A DNA stretch of 64,000 nt, from assembly GCA_963791885.1 (NCBI GenBank), contig CAWBUL010000006.1, positions 2,666,001-2,730,000 on the forward strand, in the 5' to 3' direction. The translations under genes were made by a program, and so were the position numbers. Below are positions 18,630 through 27,671 of the stretch, piece after piece; position 1 is the stretch's first letter, and each line of letters opens with the position of its first letter. The DNA is from CAVSUZ01 sp963791885 (GTDB lineage Bacteria > Pseudomonadota > Alphaproteobacteria > Acetobacterales > Acetobacteraceae). The notes under the pieces were generated by a model. It searched no databases, was not told the origin of the DNA, and worked only from the letters and a program-made list of their open reading frames with translations.

Positions 18630-20402
18630 CTACTCCGCGGCCATGGCCTGTGGCGCCGCCGCAAGCTGGGTCTGGACGAGATCGGCGAACAGTCCGTTGC
18701 GGGCGAGCAGGGACTGGAAGTTTCCGCGCTCGGCGATTCGGCCGCTCTGGAAGACGAGGATTTCGTCTGCGTCGCGGACGGTCGATAGGCGGTGCGCGAT
18801 GACGAAGGTCGTGCGTCCTTGCATGAGGTTTTTGAGCGCGCGGGTCACTCGCGCCTCGGTGGCCGCGTCCAGCGCGCTGGTGGCTTCGTCCAGGATGAGA
18901 ATCGGCGGGTTCTTAAGGAGCGCCCGGGCAATGGCGAGACGCTGGCGCTGGCCGCCCGAGAGCGTGGAACCGCGCTCTCCGATCATCGTGTCGTAGCCCT
19001 GGGGCTGGCGAATGATGAAATCGTGGGCGTCCGCCAAGCGGCAGGCGTTTTCGATCTCCTCGTCAGTTGCATCGGGCCGGCCGACGAGCAGATTTTCGCG
19101 GACCGAGCGGTTGAATAGCAGGCTTTCCTGGAAGACCACGCCGATGGCGCGGCGCAGACTTTCCAGTGTGACGTCCCGCAAATCCTGATTGTCGATCATC
19201 ACGCGGCCAGAGGTCGGGTCCCACAGGCGCTGGAGCAGGGCCATGACGGTGGATTTTCCGGCGCCGGTCTGACCCACGAGCGCGATGGAGCGTCCCCTTG
19301 GCACCGTGAAGGAGACATCGGTGAGAACGTTGGGGCCGCCAGGATAGGCAAAGGAGACGTGATCGAACGCGACCTCCCCCTGGGTGATCACCAGGTTCTT
19401 GGCGGTCGCCGGCTCAGGGACTGAACTGCGGGCATCGATAACGGAGAAATAATCCTCGAGTGAGGGCATGCGCAGGAACAGAGTGGTGACGAACTGCAGA
19501 CCAGAATCGAGCCGGGCGATGAGCAGGGTGGCAAAACCCATGAAGCTGACGATTTCTGCGACGCTCGCCTGGCCGTCGAGCATGAGGATCGTGCCGATCA
19601 GCACGATGGAGATGACTGCCATGGTGGAAGAGGCGCGGGTGAGCACGTTCACCAGTGCCCACCAGTTCAGGACCGGGAATTGGTGACGGATCACCTCCTG
19701 CGCGATGTCACTGAACATGCGGGTCTCGGCGGCAAGTCGGGTGAAGGACTGGACGACCACGACGTTGGTGAGGGCGTCCTGGGTGGTTCCCGCGAGGCGA
19801 GAGTTGGCTCCTTCGACCATGCGCTGGCCGGCCTGGGTTCGGCGGATCACAAAGGAGGTGACGGTAACAAAGATCACCACAAGAGCGATCAGGCTAAGGG
19901 CGAGCCGCCAGTTCATCAGCAGGGTAAGCGGCAGCAGGACGATGACAGCGCCGACGGTGGAAAGCTGATCGCGGAAAAAGACGAGCCAGATCCCGAAGAG
20001 CCCATCGGTCCCAGTGATCATGACCTTCATCAGCCGCCCTGAGTGGATGTCGGCGTGGAAGGAGAGCGGCATGCCGAGGACGTGGGCGAAGTAGCGGCCC
20101 ATCTGCTTGATGCGATTGCGATGGGCGAGACGCTCGGCCTGGACGGAGACAGCGATGTTCGAGGCAATGCCGGCGACGCCAACGCCGGCCCAGATGGCAA
20201 GCAGTGAGCCGGCTTGGTGCCACAGCACGGAGGGTGCCAGGTTGCTGCTGTTGGAGAGCAGGCCAATGACACGCCCGAAAAGGATGGGGTCGAGGAACTG
20301 CAAGCCGGCGACCATGATGTTGGCCGCGCCGAGCAAGGCCGCGACCCTCAGATCGCTGCCGAGCAGACGAATAACTCTGCTATAGACCCGGATGAAACGC
20401 AT
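18630..20402 (-). CDS. ABC exporter, NdvA/ChvA-like glucan transporter
   Basis: A 590-residue half-transporter with six membrane helices (about 15-290) fused to one ATPase. The nucleotide domain shows ALVGQTGAGKST (Walker A), the Q-loop GVVFQESLLFN, STLSGGQRQRLAIARAL (signature), LILDEATSALD (Walker B) and the H-loop VIAHRLSTV. Length and opening sequence match the cyclic beta-1,2-glucan exporters NdvA/ChvA. No cyclic glucan synthase gene is in the window, so glucan as substrate is only inferred. A 26-bp perfect palindrome lies 80 bp upstream of the start. Confidence 0.85.
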   Translation of the reverse strand: MRFIRVYSRVIRLLGSDLRVAALLGAANIMVAGLQFLDPILFGRVIGLLSNSSNLAPSVLWHQAGSLLAIWAGVGVAGIASNIAVSVQAERLAHRNRIKQMGRYFAHVLGMPLSFHADIHSGRLMKVMITGTDGLFGIWLVFFRDQLSTVGAVIVLLPLTLLMNWRLALSLIALVVIFVTVTSFVIRRTQAGQRMVEGANSRLAGTTQDALTNVVVVQSFTRLAAETRMFSDIAQEVIRHQFPVLNWWALVNVLTRASSTMAVISIVLIGTILMLDGQASVAEIVSFMGFATLLIARLDSGLQFVTTLFLRMPSLEDYFSVIDARSSVPEPATAKNLVITQGEVAFDHVSFAYPGGPNVLTDVSFTVPRGRSIALVGQTGAGKSTVMALLQRLWDPTSGRVMIDNQDLRDVTLESLRRAIGVVFQESLLFNRSVRENLLVGRPDATDEEIENACRLADAHDFIIRQPQGYDTMIGERGSTLSGGQRQRLAIARALLKNPPILILDEATSALDAATEARVTRALKNLMQGRTTFVIAHRLSTVRDADEILVFQSGRIAERGNFQSLLARNGLFADLVQTQLAAAPQAMAAE

Positions 20403-20482
20403 GCGGTCGCCTGGCCCGGTCCTTTTCCGTTGTGATCTTGGATAGGCCGTGTGGCAGCAAGAGGGCGTCGGCTCGGAGTCTC

Positions 20483-20508
20483 AACACTGTCTCACGTGAG
20501 ACAGTGTT
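20483..20508. promoter_or_regulatory. 26-bp perfect palindrome
   Basis: AACACTGTCTCAC at 20483-20495 is followed without spacer by its exact reverse complement to 20508. It covers the stop codon of bolA and sits 81 bp upstream of the ABC exporter start on the same strand. A loopless 13-bp dyad suits a dimeric regulator site better than a terminator, and no T-run follows it. It could still act as a bolA transcript end. Confidence 0.6.
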
Positions 20509-20800
20509 CCGCGGGGCTACGTAAGACAAGGGAGAGGGCGTGCATGCCGCCGGCGAATTCCTGAGCCAGAACCTCGTGCACCAAGCGCGAGCGATCCACG
20601 CGGGTCATTCCTTCGAAGCGGGATGACACCACCACAACGTTGTAGTGGGTCTCTCCTTCAGGGCGCGCCCCTGCATGCCCATGATGACGCGCGCTGTCAT
20701 CAATGACCTCAACGTGCTGGGCTGGAAGTTGATTGATAAGGAGCGATTTCAGGCGATCTGCACGGGACGGCTGAGGGTGCGCGGTTGGCATATCGGTCAT
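20492..20800 (-). CDS. bolA: BolA family protein
   Basis: A 102-residue BolA protein. BolA partners with monothiol glutaredoxins in iron-sulfur handling and affects cell shape under stress. Visible features are RADRLKSLLINQLPAQHVEVIDDS, the conserved HAGARPEGETHYNVVVVSSRFEGM and RSRLVHEVLAQEFAGGMHALSLVL. The start MTDMPTAHPQ at 20800 is chosen because homologues begin close to RADRLK. It is divergent from the J-domain gene, with 61 bp between the two starts. The bolA / J-domain / cobS / cobT order recurs in alphaproteobacteria. Confidence 0.9.
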   Translation of the reverse strand: MTDMPTAHPQPSRADRLKSLLINQLPAQHVEVIDDSARHHGHAGARPEGETHYNVVVVSSRFEGMTRVDRSRLVHEVLAQEFAGGMHALSLVLRSPAEHCLT

Positions 20801-20861
20801 GGCCCGTCCCAGGTCAGCGTGGCATTGCCAAGGCGAAGGGGCCAGCGCACATAGCGCAGTC

Positions 20862-21443
20862 ATGACCCGCCGCGGACCGCGTCCCCGGGCCTACGCTCCC
20901 GACCCGGCGGCGCCGGGTCGGCCATGCGAGATGCCCGACTGTGAGGCTTTGGGGGAGTATCGTGCCCCGAAGTCGCGGCGGCATCTGGGCGAGTACCGGT
21001 GGTTTTGCCTGGACCATGTGCGCGCGTACAACGCCGCGTGGGACTATTACAAGGGGATGAGTCCCGGCGAAATCGAGGCTGAGCTTCGGAGGGACACGGG
21101 CTGGCAACGACCCACTTGGCCCTTGGGGCGGCTTGGCTCGGCTGCCTGGGACGAGGAGTTCCTGCGCGATCCAATGAACGTGCTGTCGGCCGCGCGGATG
21201 CGGAAATCGAGCGAGGGGACGGTGAAGGCGCCGGCGGATCTGCGGGAACATCTGGCCGCTCTGGGGCTGGGGTGGCCGCTGACGCTTGGCGCGCTGAAGA
21301 CCCGTTACAAGGAACTGGCCAAGCGCCACCACCCCGACGCGAATGGCGGCGACCGCTCATCGGAGGAACGGCTGAAGATCATCAATCTTGCCTATGCGAT
21401 GGTGCGATCCCGGCTGGCACAGGAACCCGCCGCCTCGGCCTGA
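20862..21443 (+). CDS. J-domain co-chaperone-like protein
   Basis: A 193-residue protein whose C-terminal part is a J domain: PLTLGALKTRYKELAKRHHPDANGGD contains the essential HPD tripeptide near residue 157, followed by IINLAYAMVR. The N-terminal part contains CEMPDCEALG and FCLDHVRAYN, which could form a small metal site (C-C-C-H). Such proteins are encoded just upstream of cobS in many alphaproteobacteria. A role in assembling or recycling cobaltochelatase is possible but unproven. The ATG follows the divergent bolA start. Confidence 0.82.
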   Translation: MTRRGPRPRAYAPDPAAPGRPCEMPDCEALGEYRAPKSRRHLGEYRWFCLDHVRAYNAAWDYYKGMSPGEIEAELRRDTGWQRPTWPLGRLGSAAWDEEFLRDPMNVLSAARMRKSSEGTVKAPADLREHLAALGLGWPLTLGALKTRYKELAKRHHPDANGGDRSSEERLKIINLAYAMVRSRLAQEPAASA

Positions 21444-21504
21444 GGCTTTACAGGCAAGGGTTGACCGCTAGACTCTTTCTGATCGAACAGGACGATACGT
21501 GCTA

Positions 21505-22512
21505 ATGAACAAGGTTGCTTCGCTGGCTGAAATGCGGCCCACCTCCGCCATCGACGTACCGGATACGAAGGTCGTCGCGCGCGAGGCGTTCGGGATCGAA
21601 ACGGACATGGTGGTCCCGGCCTTCTCCGTCCGAACCGAGCATGTGCCGGATATCGACGAGGCCTACAAATTCGACCGAGAGACCACTCTGGCGATTTTGG
21701 CCGGTTTTGCATTCAACCGGCGCGTCATGATTCAGGGCTATCATGGCACCGGCAAGTCCACGCACATCGAGCAGGTGGCAGCGCGACTGAACTGGCCGTG
21801 CATCCGGGTGAACCTGGACAGCCACATCAGCCGGATCGACCTAATCGGAAAGGACGCCATCGTCTTGCGCGACGGCAAGCAGGTGACGGAGTTCCGCGAA
21901 GGTATTCTGCCCTGGGCGCTGCAGCATGCGTGCGCCCTGGTGTTCGACGAATACGACGCGGGCCGGCCTGACGTAATGTTCGTGATCCAGCGGGTGCTCG
22001 AGGTAGAAGGCAAGCTAACGCTGTTGGATCAGAACCGGGTTATCCGGCCGCATCCGTCTTTCCGGTTGTTCTCGACCGCGAACACGGTGGGTTTGGGCGA
22101 TACGACCGGGCTGTATCACGGCACCCAGCAGATCAATCAGGGCCAAATGGACCGCTGGAACATCGTGGCGACCCTGAATTACCTTCCCCACGCCATGGAG
22201 ACTGGAATCGTGCTGGCGAAGATGGGGCTTGATCCTACCGATGCTGCAATGAAGAAGCGGGTGGAGAGCATGGTCGCGCTGGCCGACCTAACTCGGGCCG
22301 GGTTCATCAACGGGGACATCTCCACGGTGATGTCACCACGCACGGTCATCACCTGGGCAGAGAATGCGCGGATCTTTGGTGATGTCGGATTCGCGTTCCG
22401 GATGACGTTCCTGAACAAGTGCGATGAAGCGGAGCGCGCCACCGTCGCAGAGTATTACCAGCGGTGCTTCAACGAGGAGGTACCCACCGGAGTGATGCCA
22501 CGGCGAGGCTGA
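21505..22512 (+). CDS. cobS: Cobaltochelatase subunit CobS
   Basis: CobS is the AAA+ motor of the oxygen-dependent cobaltochelatase CobNST, which inserts cobalt into hydrogenobyrinic acid diamide in cobalamin synthesis. Walker A is GYHGTGKSTH near residue 82, and Walker B is ALVFDEYDAGRPD. The sensor region FRLFSTANTVGLGDTTGLYHGTQ and the C-terminal TVITWAENARIF are typical. The ATG at 21505 is preferred over a GTG two codons upstream. cobT follows after 24 bp. CobN is not in the window. Confidence 0.96.
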   Translation: MNKVASLAEMRPTSAIDVPDTKVVAREAFGIETDMVVPAFSVRTEHVPDIDEAYKFDRETTLAILAGFAFNRRVMIQGYHGTGKSTHIEQVAARLNWPCIRVNLDSHISRIDLIGKDAIVLRDGKQVTEFREGILPWALQHACALVFDEYDAGRPDVMFVIQRVLEVEGKLTLLDQNRVIRPHPSFRLFSTANTVGLGDTTGLYHGTQQINQGQMDRWNIVATLNYLPHAMETGIVLAKMGLDPTDAAMKKRVESMVALADLTRAGFINGDISTVMSPRTVITWAENARIFGDVGFAFRMTFLNKCDEAERATVAEYYQRCFNEEVPTGVMPRRG

Positions 22513-22536
22513 TGCTGGCTTCGGTATCGTTTTGAC

Positions 22537-24417
22537 ATGAGTGGATCGAAGAACACTGACAGCGTCAGGGCTGACGAGTTCAAGCGCGCCACGGCGAACG
22601 CTTTGCGTGCCCTGGCGGAAACTCCGGATGTGCAGGTGAATTTTCAGCCTGGCCCGTCCGGTCTATCGGGAAAGAGGGCGCGCTTGCCTCTGCCCACTCG
22701 GGCCTTACCCCCGGCCGAAATGGCAAAGCTGCGGGGTGCGTCCGATGCGATTGCGCTTCGACTGCGTCATCACGACGATACGGTCCATAACTCACGCATG
22801 CCCCCCCGGCGTGAAGCGCGGGATGTGTACGACGCGCTCGAGCAGGCGCGGGTCGAGACGGTCGGATCGCGGCATATGGCGGGTGTTGCCGCCAACCTGC
22901 GCGCGAAACTGGCGGAGGAGTGCGAGTCAGAAGGCTACGACCGCATGACCCGGAAGGACCAGCTTCCAGTCGCTACGGCGCTTTCGCTTCTGGCGCGCGA
23001 GCAGATGTCGGGCGATCCGGCACCAGCGGCTGCACGCCGGGTGTTGGATTTATGGCGGAATACCTTAGGGGCGGACGCAGACGCGGCCTTGTCGGAACTC
23101 GGCCGAACGCAGGAGGACCAGCGGGCGTTCACCCGCGCCGCTCGTAAGCTTTTGGCGGCGATGGATTTGGCCGAAGCAGAGGCCGACGCTGACCCGGAAA
23201 ACGAATCCGACGAGGGAGAACAGGGCGGAGAGGATTCCGGCCAGGACGACAACACGCCCGAAGGCCAGGGCCAGGAACAATCTGACACGGAAAGCATGCT
23301 GGGCGCCCAACCTGAGGACATGGAGGGCGATGCCGCTGACGATTTGGGAGAGGAATCTGAGGAGGAGGCGGCGATCGCCGAGGGCGACGATCGTCCGGGT
23401 GGCCCCCAACCGCGCCGAGAGCGCCCGAACCCTGACGACAGCGCCATCTATCGCGCTTACACGCGGCAATTCGACGAGGAGATTTCGGCGGAGGATCTGT
23501 GTGATCCGGATGAGCTGACCCGGCTACGCCAGCAGCTCGATCAGCAATTGCAGCACCTTCAGGGCGTGATTTCGAAGCTCGCCAACCGCTTACAGAGGAG
23601 GCTCATGGCGCAGCAACAGCGTTCGTGGGAGTTCGATCTGGATGAGGGACTGCTGGACGCCGGGCGTTTATCTCGCGTGGTCGTCAATCCGCTTCAGGCT
23701 CTATCCTACAAGCAAGAACAGGAAATGGAGTTCCGCGATACGGTGGTGAGCCTGCTGATCGACAATTCCGGATCGATGCGGGGACGGCCGATCACCGTTG
23801 CGGCGATGTGTGGGGATATCCTGGCACGGACGCTGGAGCGGTGCGCGGTGAAGGTTGAAATCTTGGGCTTCACGACGCGGGCCTGGAAAGGTGGGCAGAG
23901 CCGCGAGAAGTGGGTTCAAGACGGCAAGCCGCGTAACCCGGGGCGGCTCAACGATCTCCGCCACATCATATACAAGGCGGCGGACGCGCCTTGGCGACGT
24001 GCGCGCAAGAATCTCGGCTTGATGCTGCGAGAAGGCCTGCTGAAGGAAAACATCGACGGCGAGGCATTGCTTTGGGCGTATCGCCGGCTGATCGCTCGCG
24101 CCGAGCATCGGCGCATCCTGATGGTGATCAGCGACGGTGCTCCGGTGGATGACTCCACGCTATCGGTGAATCCAGGCAACTACCTGGAGAAGCACTTGCG
24201 CGAGGTGATTCGGGAGATCGAGAGCCGCGACCAGGTGGAACTGATCGCTATTGGGATCGGTCACGATGTCACGCGCTATTATCGACGGGCGGTGACGATC
24301 GTGGACGCCGAGGAGCTCGGCGGGACCATGATGAAGAAGCTGACCGAGCTCTTCGATGAAGATATGGATGCAGCCTGGGCCCGTGCGGCAGCCGAGCGCG
24401 CCGCCATTGTGGTGTAG
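22537..24417 (+). CDS. cobT: Cobaltochelatase subunit CobT
   Basis: A 626-residue CobT, the VWA-containing partner of CobS. The middle third (about 220-290) is very acidic (Glu/Asp/Gln-rich), as usual for CobT. The C-terminal von Willebrand A domain carries the metal-adhesion motif LLIDNSGSMRG near residue 410 and the later Asp motif ISDGAPVDDSTL. It forms an operon with cobS. The reading frame is intact, and it ends 15 bp before the convergent conserved hypothetical gene. Confidence 0.96.
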   Translation: MSGSKNTDSVRADEFKRATANALRALAETPDVQVNFQPGPSGLSGKRARLPLPTRALPPAEMAKLRGASDAIALRLRHHDDTVHNSRMPPRREARDVYDALEQARVETVGSRHMAGVAANLRAKLAEECESEGYDRMTRKDQLPVATALSLLAREQMSGDPAPAAARRVLDLWRNTLGADADAALSELGRTQEDQRAFTRAARKLLAAMDLAEAEADADPENESDEGEQGGEDSGQDDNTPEGQGQEQSDTESMLGAQPEDMEGDAADDLGEESEEEAAIAEGDDRPGGPQPRRERPNPDDSAIYRAYTRQFDEEISAEDLCDPDELTRLRQQLDQQLQHLQGVISKLANRLQRRLMAQQQRSWEFDLDEGLLDAGRLSRVVVNPLQALSYKQEQEMEFRDTVVSLLIDNSGSMRGRPITVAAMCGDILARTLERCAVKVEILGFTTRAWKGGQSREKWVQDGKPRNPGRLNDLRHIIYKAADAPWRRARKNLGLMLREGLLKENIDGEALLWAYRRLIARAEHRRILMVISDGAPVDDSTLSVNPGNYLEKHLREVIREIESRDQVELIAIGIGHDVTRYYRRAVTIVDAEELGGTMMKKLTELFDEDMDAAWARAAAERAAIVV

Positions 24418-24432
24418 GCTGCACGATCGGGG

Positions 24433-24810
24433 TCAGCCAGCGACAATTCCTTTCACACGCAGTGGCCACTCCAGCCGTTCCAGGGCCTCTCGCCAGAGTT
24501 TTGCGTCACAACGTTCACTGGCGTAGGCGGGATTGGGCGCCGCACCGCGTTCCCCCCAGATTCGCAAGATGCGAGCGTGCGTCAGATCGATACGGCGGCG
24601 GCGATAGAGGGCGTCCAGGCACTTCATCACATCGTCCGGGTCGCATGGCCGCGCGCGGGCATTTCCGCTGCGGGACCGGGTTCCCTGATGCCGCGCCGCG
24701 ATTGAGGAGAACGCCCAGAACCACGCCTCCTCGGCGGTTCGGAACGGTTCGCCGCTGGCGCGGAGGCGAGGATGGACGGGTTCGCACTGTCGCACCGCAG
24801 CTTGGATCAT
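24433..24810 (-). CDS. Conserved alphaproteobacterial hypothetical protein
   Basis: About 125 residues, basic and mostly helical, with segments EEAWFWAFSSIAAR, CDPDDVMKCLDALYRRRRIDL, HARILRIWGERG and LEWPLRVKGIV. Proteins with this pattern recur in alphaproteobacterial chromosomes and plasmids, but I know of no function. The start at 24810 is chosen because AGGGGA lies 4 bases upstream; longer in-frame starts exist at 24864 and 24930 but would extend into the promoter region of the divergent S24 repressor. The divergent pairing hints that the repressor could regulate it. Confidence 0.65.
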   Translation of the reverse strand: MIQAAVRQCEPVHPRLRASGEPFRTAEEAWFWAFSSIAARHQGTRSRSGNARARPCDPDDVMKCLDALYRRRRIDLTHARILRIWGERGAAPNPAYASERCDAKLWREALERLEWPLRVKGIVAG

Positions 24811-24943
24811 GGGGTCCCCTGGCGCCGTGGCCTTGTCATTCGGTTGTGGTTGGGAGAGAACCATAACCTGCGGTTGCATGCAAGATGTTCGTTTGGCATC
24901 AGCTGGGACGAGATTTTTTCCTATCCCCATATGTCCAAAGTCC

Positions 24944-24949
24944 TATAAT
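24944..24949 (+). promoter_or_regulatory. TATAAT -10 element and dyad before the S24 repressor
   Basis: A perfect TATAAT lies 39 bp upstream of the repressor ATG. It is embedded in an imperfect dyad, TCCA (24934-24937) and TGGA (24952-24955), which a dimeric repressor could occupy to block its own promoter. No good -35 hexamer is seen at 16-18 bp, so the promoter may need an activator or be weak. Confidence 0.4.
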
Positions 24950-24987
24950 TGTGGAGACGTTGTGGGAGGAACTTCGACGAGTGTCTT

Positions 24988-25635
24988 ATGAAACATGAAG
25001 ATATCTGGCGAGCACTTGATACACTCGCGGCTGAGAACGGCCTGTCCGCATCTGGGCTTGCGAAACGTGCGGGTTTGGATCCCACCACCTTCAATCCTTC
25101 GAAGCGAAAAATGCCCGATGGACGAGCCAGATGGCCCAGCACGGAAAGCATTGCGAAGGTGCTGGAGGCCACGGGTGCGAGCCTAGAAGGGTTCACCGCG
25201 TTGGTTGCGGGCGCCCGTGCCCTCTCCAGTGGCGCTGTGCGCGCTGTCGCTCGGCGGATCCCGCTGATCGGCATGGCGCAGGCCGGAGACGACGGTCATT
25301 TCGATGACGCTGGCTTTCCGGTGGGAGGAAGCTGGGATGAGGTTACGCTGCCGGACATCGGCGATCCTAACGCGTACGCGCTGGAGATAAACGGGGACTC
25401 GATGGAGCCCGCGTACCGGGATGGCGATACGGTCATCGTGTCGCCGGCGGCGCCCATCCGCCGGGGTGACCGCGTTGTCTTGAGGACTGCGCGTGGTGAG
25501 GTCATGGCCAAGCAGCTCAGCCGCCGCTCAGCGCGCCGCGTTGAGCTCAAGAGCCTCAACCCTCTGCACCGTGATTATAGCTTTGACCTGAGCGAAGTGA
25601 TCTGGATGCACCGCATTCTATGGGCTTCGCAGTGA
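24988..25635 (+). CDS. XRE/S24 autocleaving repressor (LexA/CI-like)
   Basis: A 215-residue regulator with an N-terminal helix-turn-helix (ASGLAKRAGLDPTTFNPSKR) and a C-terminal S24 peptidase domain. The catalytic Ser is in INGDSMEPAYRDGD and the Lys in GEVMAKQLSR. An Ala-Gly pair in GMAQAGDDG is the probable self-cleavage site. Such proteins repress genes until RecA filaments or another signal trigger cleavage. The ATG at 24988 matches the domain start. No phage genes are nearby, so this looks like a chromosomal stress regulator rather than a prophage repressor. Confidence 0.85.
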   Translation: MKHEDIWRALDTLAAENGLSASGLAKRAGLDPTTFNPSKRKMPDGRARWPSTESIAKVLEATGASLEGFTALVAGARALSSGAVRAVARRIPLIGMAQAGDDGHFDDAGFPVGGSWDEVTLPDIGDPNAYALEINGDSMEPAYRDGDTVIVSPAAPIRRGDRVVLRTARGEVMAKQLSRRSARRVELKSLNPLHRDYSFDLSEVIWMHRILWASQ

Positions 25636-25700
25636 TTGCGCTTGGCTTGCCTTAGCGGATCGCCCGCGGGCATCATCGTGGCGATCCACTGGGGAAAGCC

Positions 25701-26699
25701 ATGGGGTTTCTGAGCGACGGTGTCTGGCAGACCGGCGAAGAGCGCGAGGTTGATCCGCAGGGGCGCTTCAATCGCCCCGAGGCGGCATTTCGCAACTGGG
25801 TGACACCAGACGGGCGTCCGGGGCCAACCGGCCATGACGGATTTGCTGCGGCGCGCAACCGCTATCACCTTTATGTCTCGCTTGCGTGCCCTTGGGCCCA
25901 TCGAACACTGATTGTTCGTGCCCTGAAAGGCCTAGAGGAGATAATAGCCGTCTCCGTCACGCACTGGCTGATGGCCGACCAGGGTTGGACTTTCCTTCCT
26001 GGGGAGGGGGTCCTTCCCGATCCCCTGTTTAATAGTCGATATCTTCACGAAATCTACACGCGCGCCGATCCCACCTACAGCGGGCGCGCCAGCGTTCCCG
26101 TGCTTTGGGACAAGCACACTCAGATGATCGTCAGCAACGAATCATCCGAGATCATTCGAATGCTTAACAGCGCTTTTGATGGCGTCGGTGCAAAGCTGGG
26201 CGACCTATATCCGTCGGCACTGCGGGACGAAATCGATTCTTGCAATCACCGCATTTACGAGACAGTAAACAATGGCGTCTATCGGGCGGGATTTGCGACG
26301 ACGCAGCAAGCCTATGAGGAGGCGGACGCCACGCTATTTGAAACGCTGAACTGGCTTGAGGAGCGGCTGGCCCACTCGCGCTTTCTGTGCGGGGACAACC
26401 TGACGGAGGCAGATATCCGGTTGTTTACGACGCTGGTTCGGTTTGACGCCGTCTACGTGCTGCATTTCAAGTGCAACAACAAGCGTCTTGTCGATTATCC
26501 TTCCTTATGGGGCTATACGCGTGATATCTATCAACTGCCTGGAGTGGAACCGACGATCAACTTCAACCACATCAAACGCCATTATTATCAGAGCCACCGT
26601 GGGATAAACCCAAGTGGAATCGTACCGACCGGTCCTATTCTCGATTTTACCGAGCCTGCGGAGCGCGGCAGAAACATCGCTCGCCTGCTGACATTCTGA
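25701..26699 (+). CDS. Glutathionyl-hydroquinone reductase-like GST (Xi class)
   Basis: A 332-residue glutathione transferase of the Xi class (YqjG/EcmB type), which removes glutathione from glutathionyl-hydroquinones. The active Cys is in SLACPWAHRTLI, the hallmark motif. SVPVLWDKHTQMIVSNESSEIIRML matches the glutathione-binding region, and CGDNLTEADIRLFTTLVRFD lies in the helical domain. The length is normal. Its stop codon overlaps the strong ribosome-binding site of the aldo/keto reductase pseudogene, so the two once formed an operon. Confidence 0.9.
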   Translation: MGFLSDGVWQTGEEREVDPQGRFNRPEAAFRNWVTPDGRPGPTGHDGFAAARNRYHLYVSLACPWAHRTLIVRALKGLEEIIAVSVTHWLMADQGWTFLPGEGVLPDPLFNSRYLHEIYTRADPTYSGRASVPVLWDKHTQMIVSNESSEIIRMLNSAFDGVGAKLGDLYPSALRDEIDSCNHRIYETVNNGVYRAGFATTQQAYEEADATLFETLNWLEERLAHSRFLCGDNLTEADIRLFTTLVRFDAVYVLHFKCNNKRLVDYPSLWGYTRDIYQLPGVEPTINFNHIKRHYYQSHRGINPSGIVPTGPILDFTEPAERGRNIARLLTF

Positions 26700-26706
26700 A
26701 GGAGGA
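26699..26706 (+). promoter_or_regulatory. Intact Shine-Dalgarno site before a lost start codon
   Basis: AAGGAGGA sits 6 bases before GCG at 26713-26715. GCG occupies exactly the place where the aldo/keto reductase start codon should be, because the frame from there reads ELRDLGLSGLRVSVIG, the family N terminus. The site therefore marks a start codon lost by mutation. Confidence 0.7.
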
Positions 26707-26712
26707 CCAGCT

Positions 26713-27662
26713 GCGGAGCTACGAGATCTTGGTCTGTCCGGCTTGCGGGTTTCGGTGATTGGCCTCGGATGTAACAATTTCGGCGGCCGCATCGGGTTTG
26801 AGGAATCGCGCGCCGTTGTTTACAAGGCCCTTGATGAAGGCATAACGCTCTTCGACACAGCTGACACTTATGGGGAACGTGGGGGTTCCGAGGATTACCT
26901 CGGACGGATCCTTTGCGACCGGCGCAAGGAAATCGTCTTAGCCACGAAATTCGGCATGCCCATGGACGACGTTGGGATTAAGAGGGCGCGTCGCGCCGCT
27001 ATATCATATCGGAGGTTGAGGACAGCCTGCGACGGCTGCGGACGGAGTGGATCGACCTGTACCAGGTTCATCAGCCCGACCCGCTGACCCCTATTGAGGA
27101 GACGCTTCGCGCTCTGGACGATTTGGTCGGGTCCGGGAAAGTTCGTTACATCGGATGTTCGAATTTCCCCGCCTGGCAAGTTGCGGACGCTGTCCATACT
27201 TCGCGCGCTGAAGGGTTGAATGCGTTCATATCCTGCCAGGATGAATACTCCCTGCTGATTGGTCGGATCGAGCAGGAGTTGATGCCGGCTGCGGAGAGGT
27301 ATGGATTGGGGGTATTACCCTATTTCCCGCTGGCAAGCGGGCTGCTCACCGGGAAGTACCGCCGCAATGCCCCGATGCCGGCACAGTCAAGATTAACGAC
27401 CACACAACGGCTCGCTGACCGATACTTGACCGAGCGAAATTGGGTGATAACGGAGAAGCTTGCCGATTTCGCGACCGGCCAAGGTCACAGCTTAATTGAG
27501 CTGGCGTTCAGCTGGCTGCTCTCGCGCAAGCCAGTTTCCAGCGTCATCGCCGGCGCGACCCGGCCGGAGCAGGTGGTTCAGAACGTCCGATCGGGGGCGT
27601 GGCACTTGGGTGCTGCGGATCTTCAGGCGATCGATGATATAATGAGCAGTGGTGTCCCCTGA
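26713..27662 (+). pseudogene. Aldo/keto reductase, start codon lost and frameshifted
   Basis: The two frames together encode a full aldo/keto reductase of about 316 residues: SGLRVSVIGLGCNNFGG, FDTADTYGERGGSEDYLGR, ATKFGMP, then after a shift IISEVEDSLRRLRTEWIDLY, SGKVRYIGCSNFPAWQ and VIAGATRPEQV. The break is a one-base loss near 26985-27000. The expected start is now GCG (26713-26715). Both catalytic Asp and Tyr (DTADTYGE) and Lys (TKFGM) remain. Two independent defects suggest real decay. A TTG at 26743 could give only a truncated peptide. Confidence 0.8.
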
Positions 27663-27671
27663 GGAAAAATC

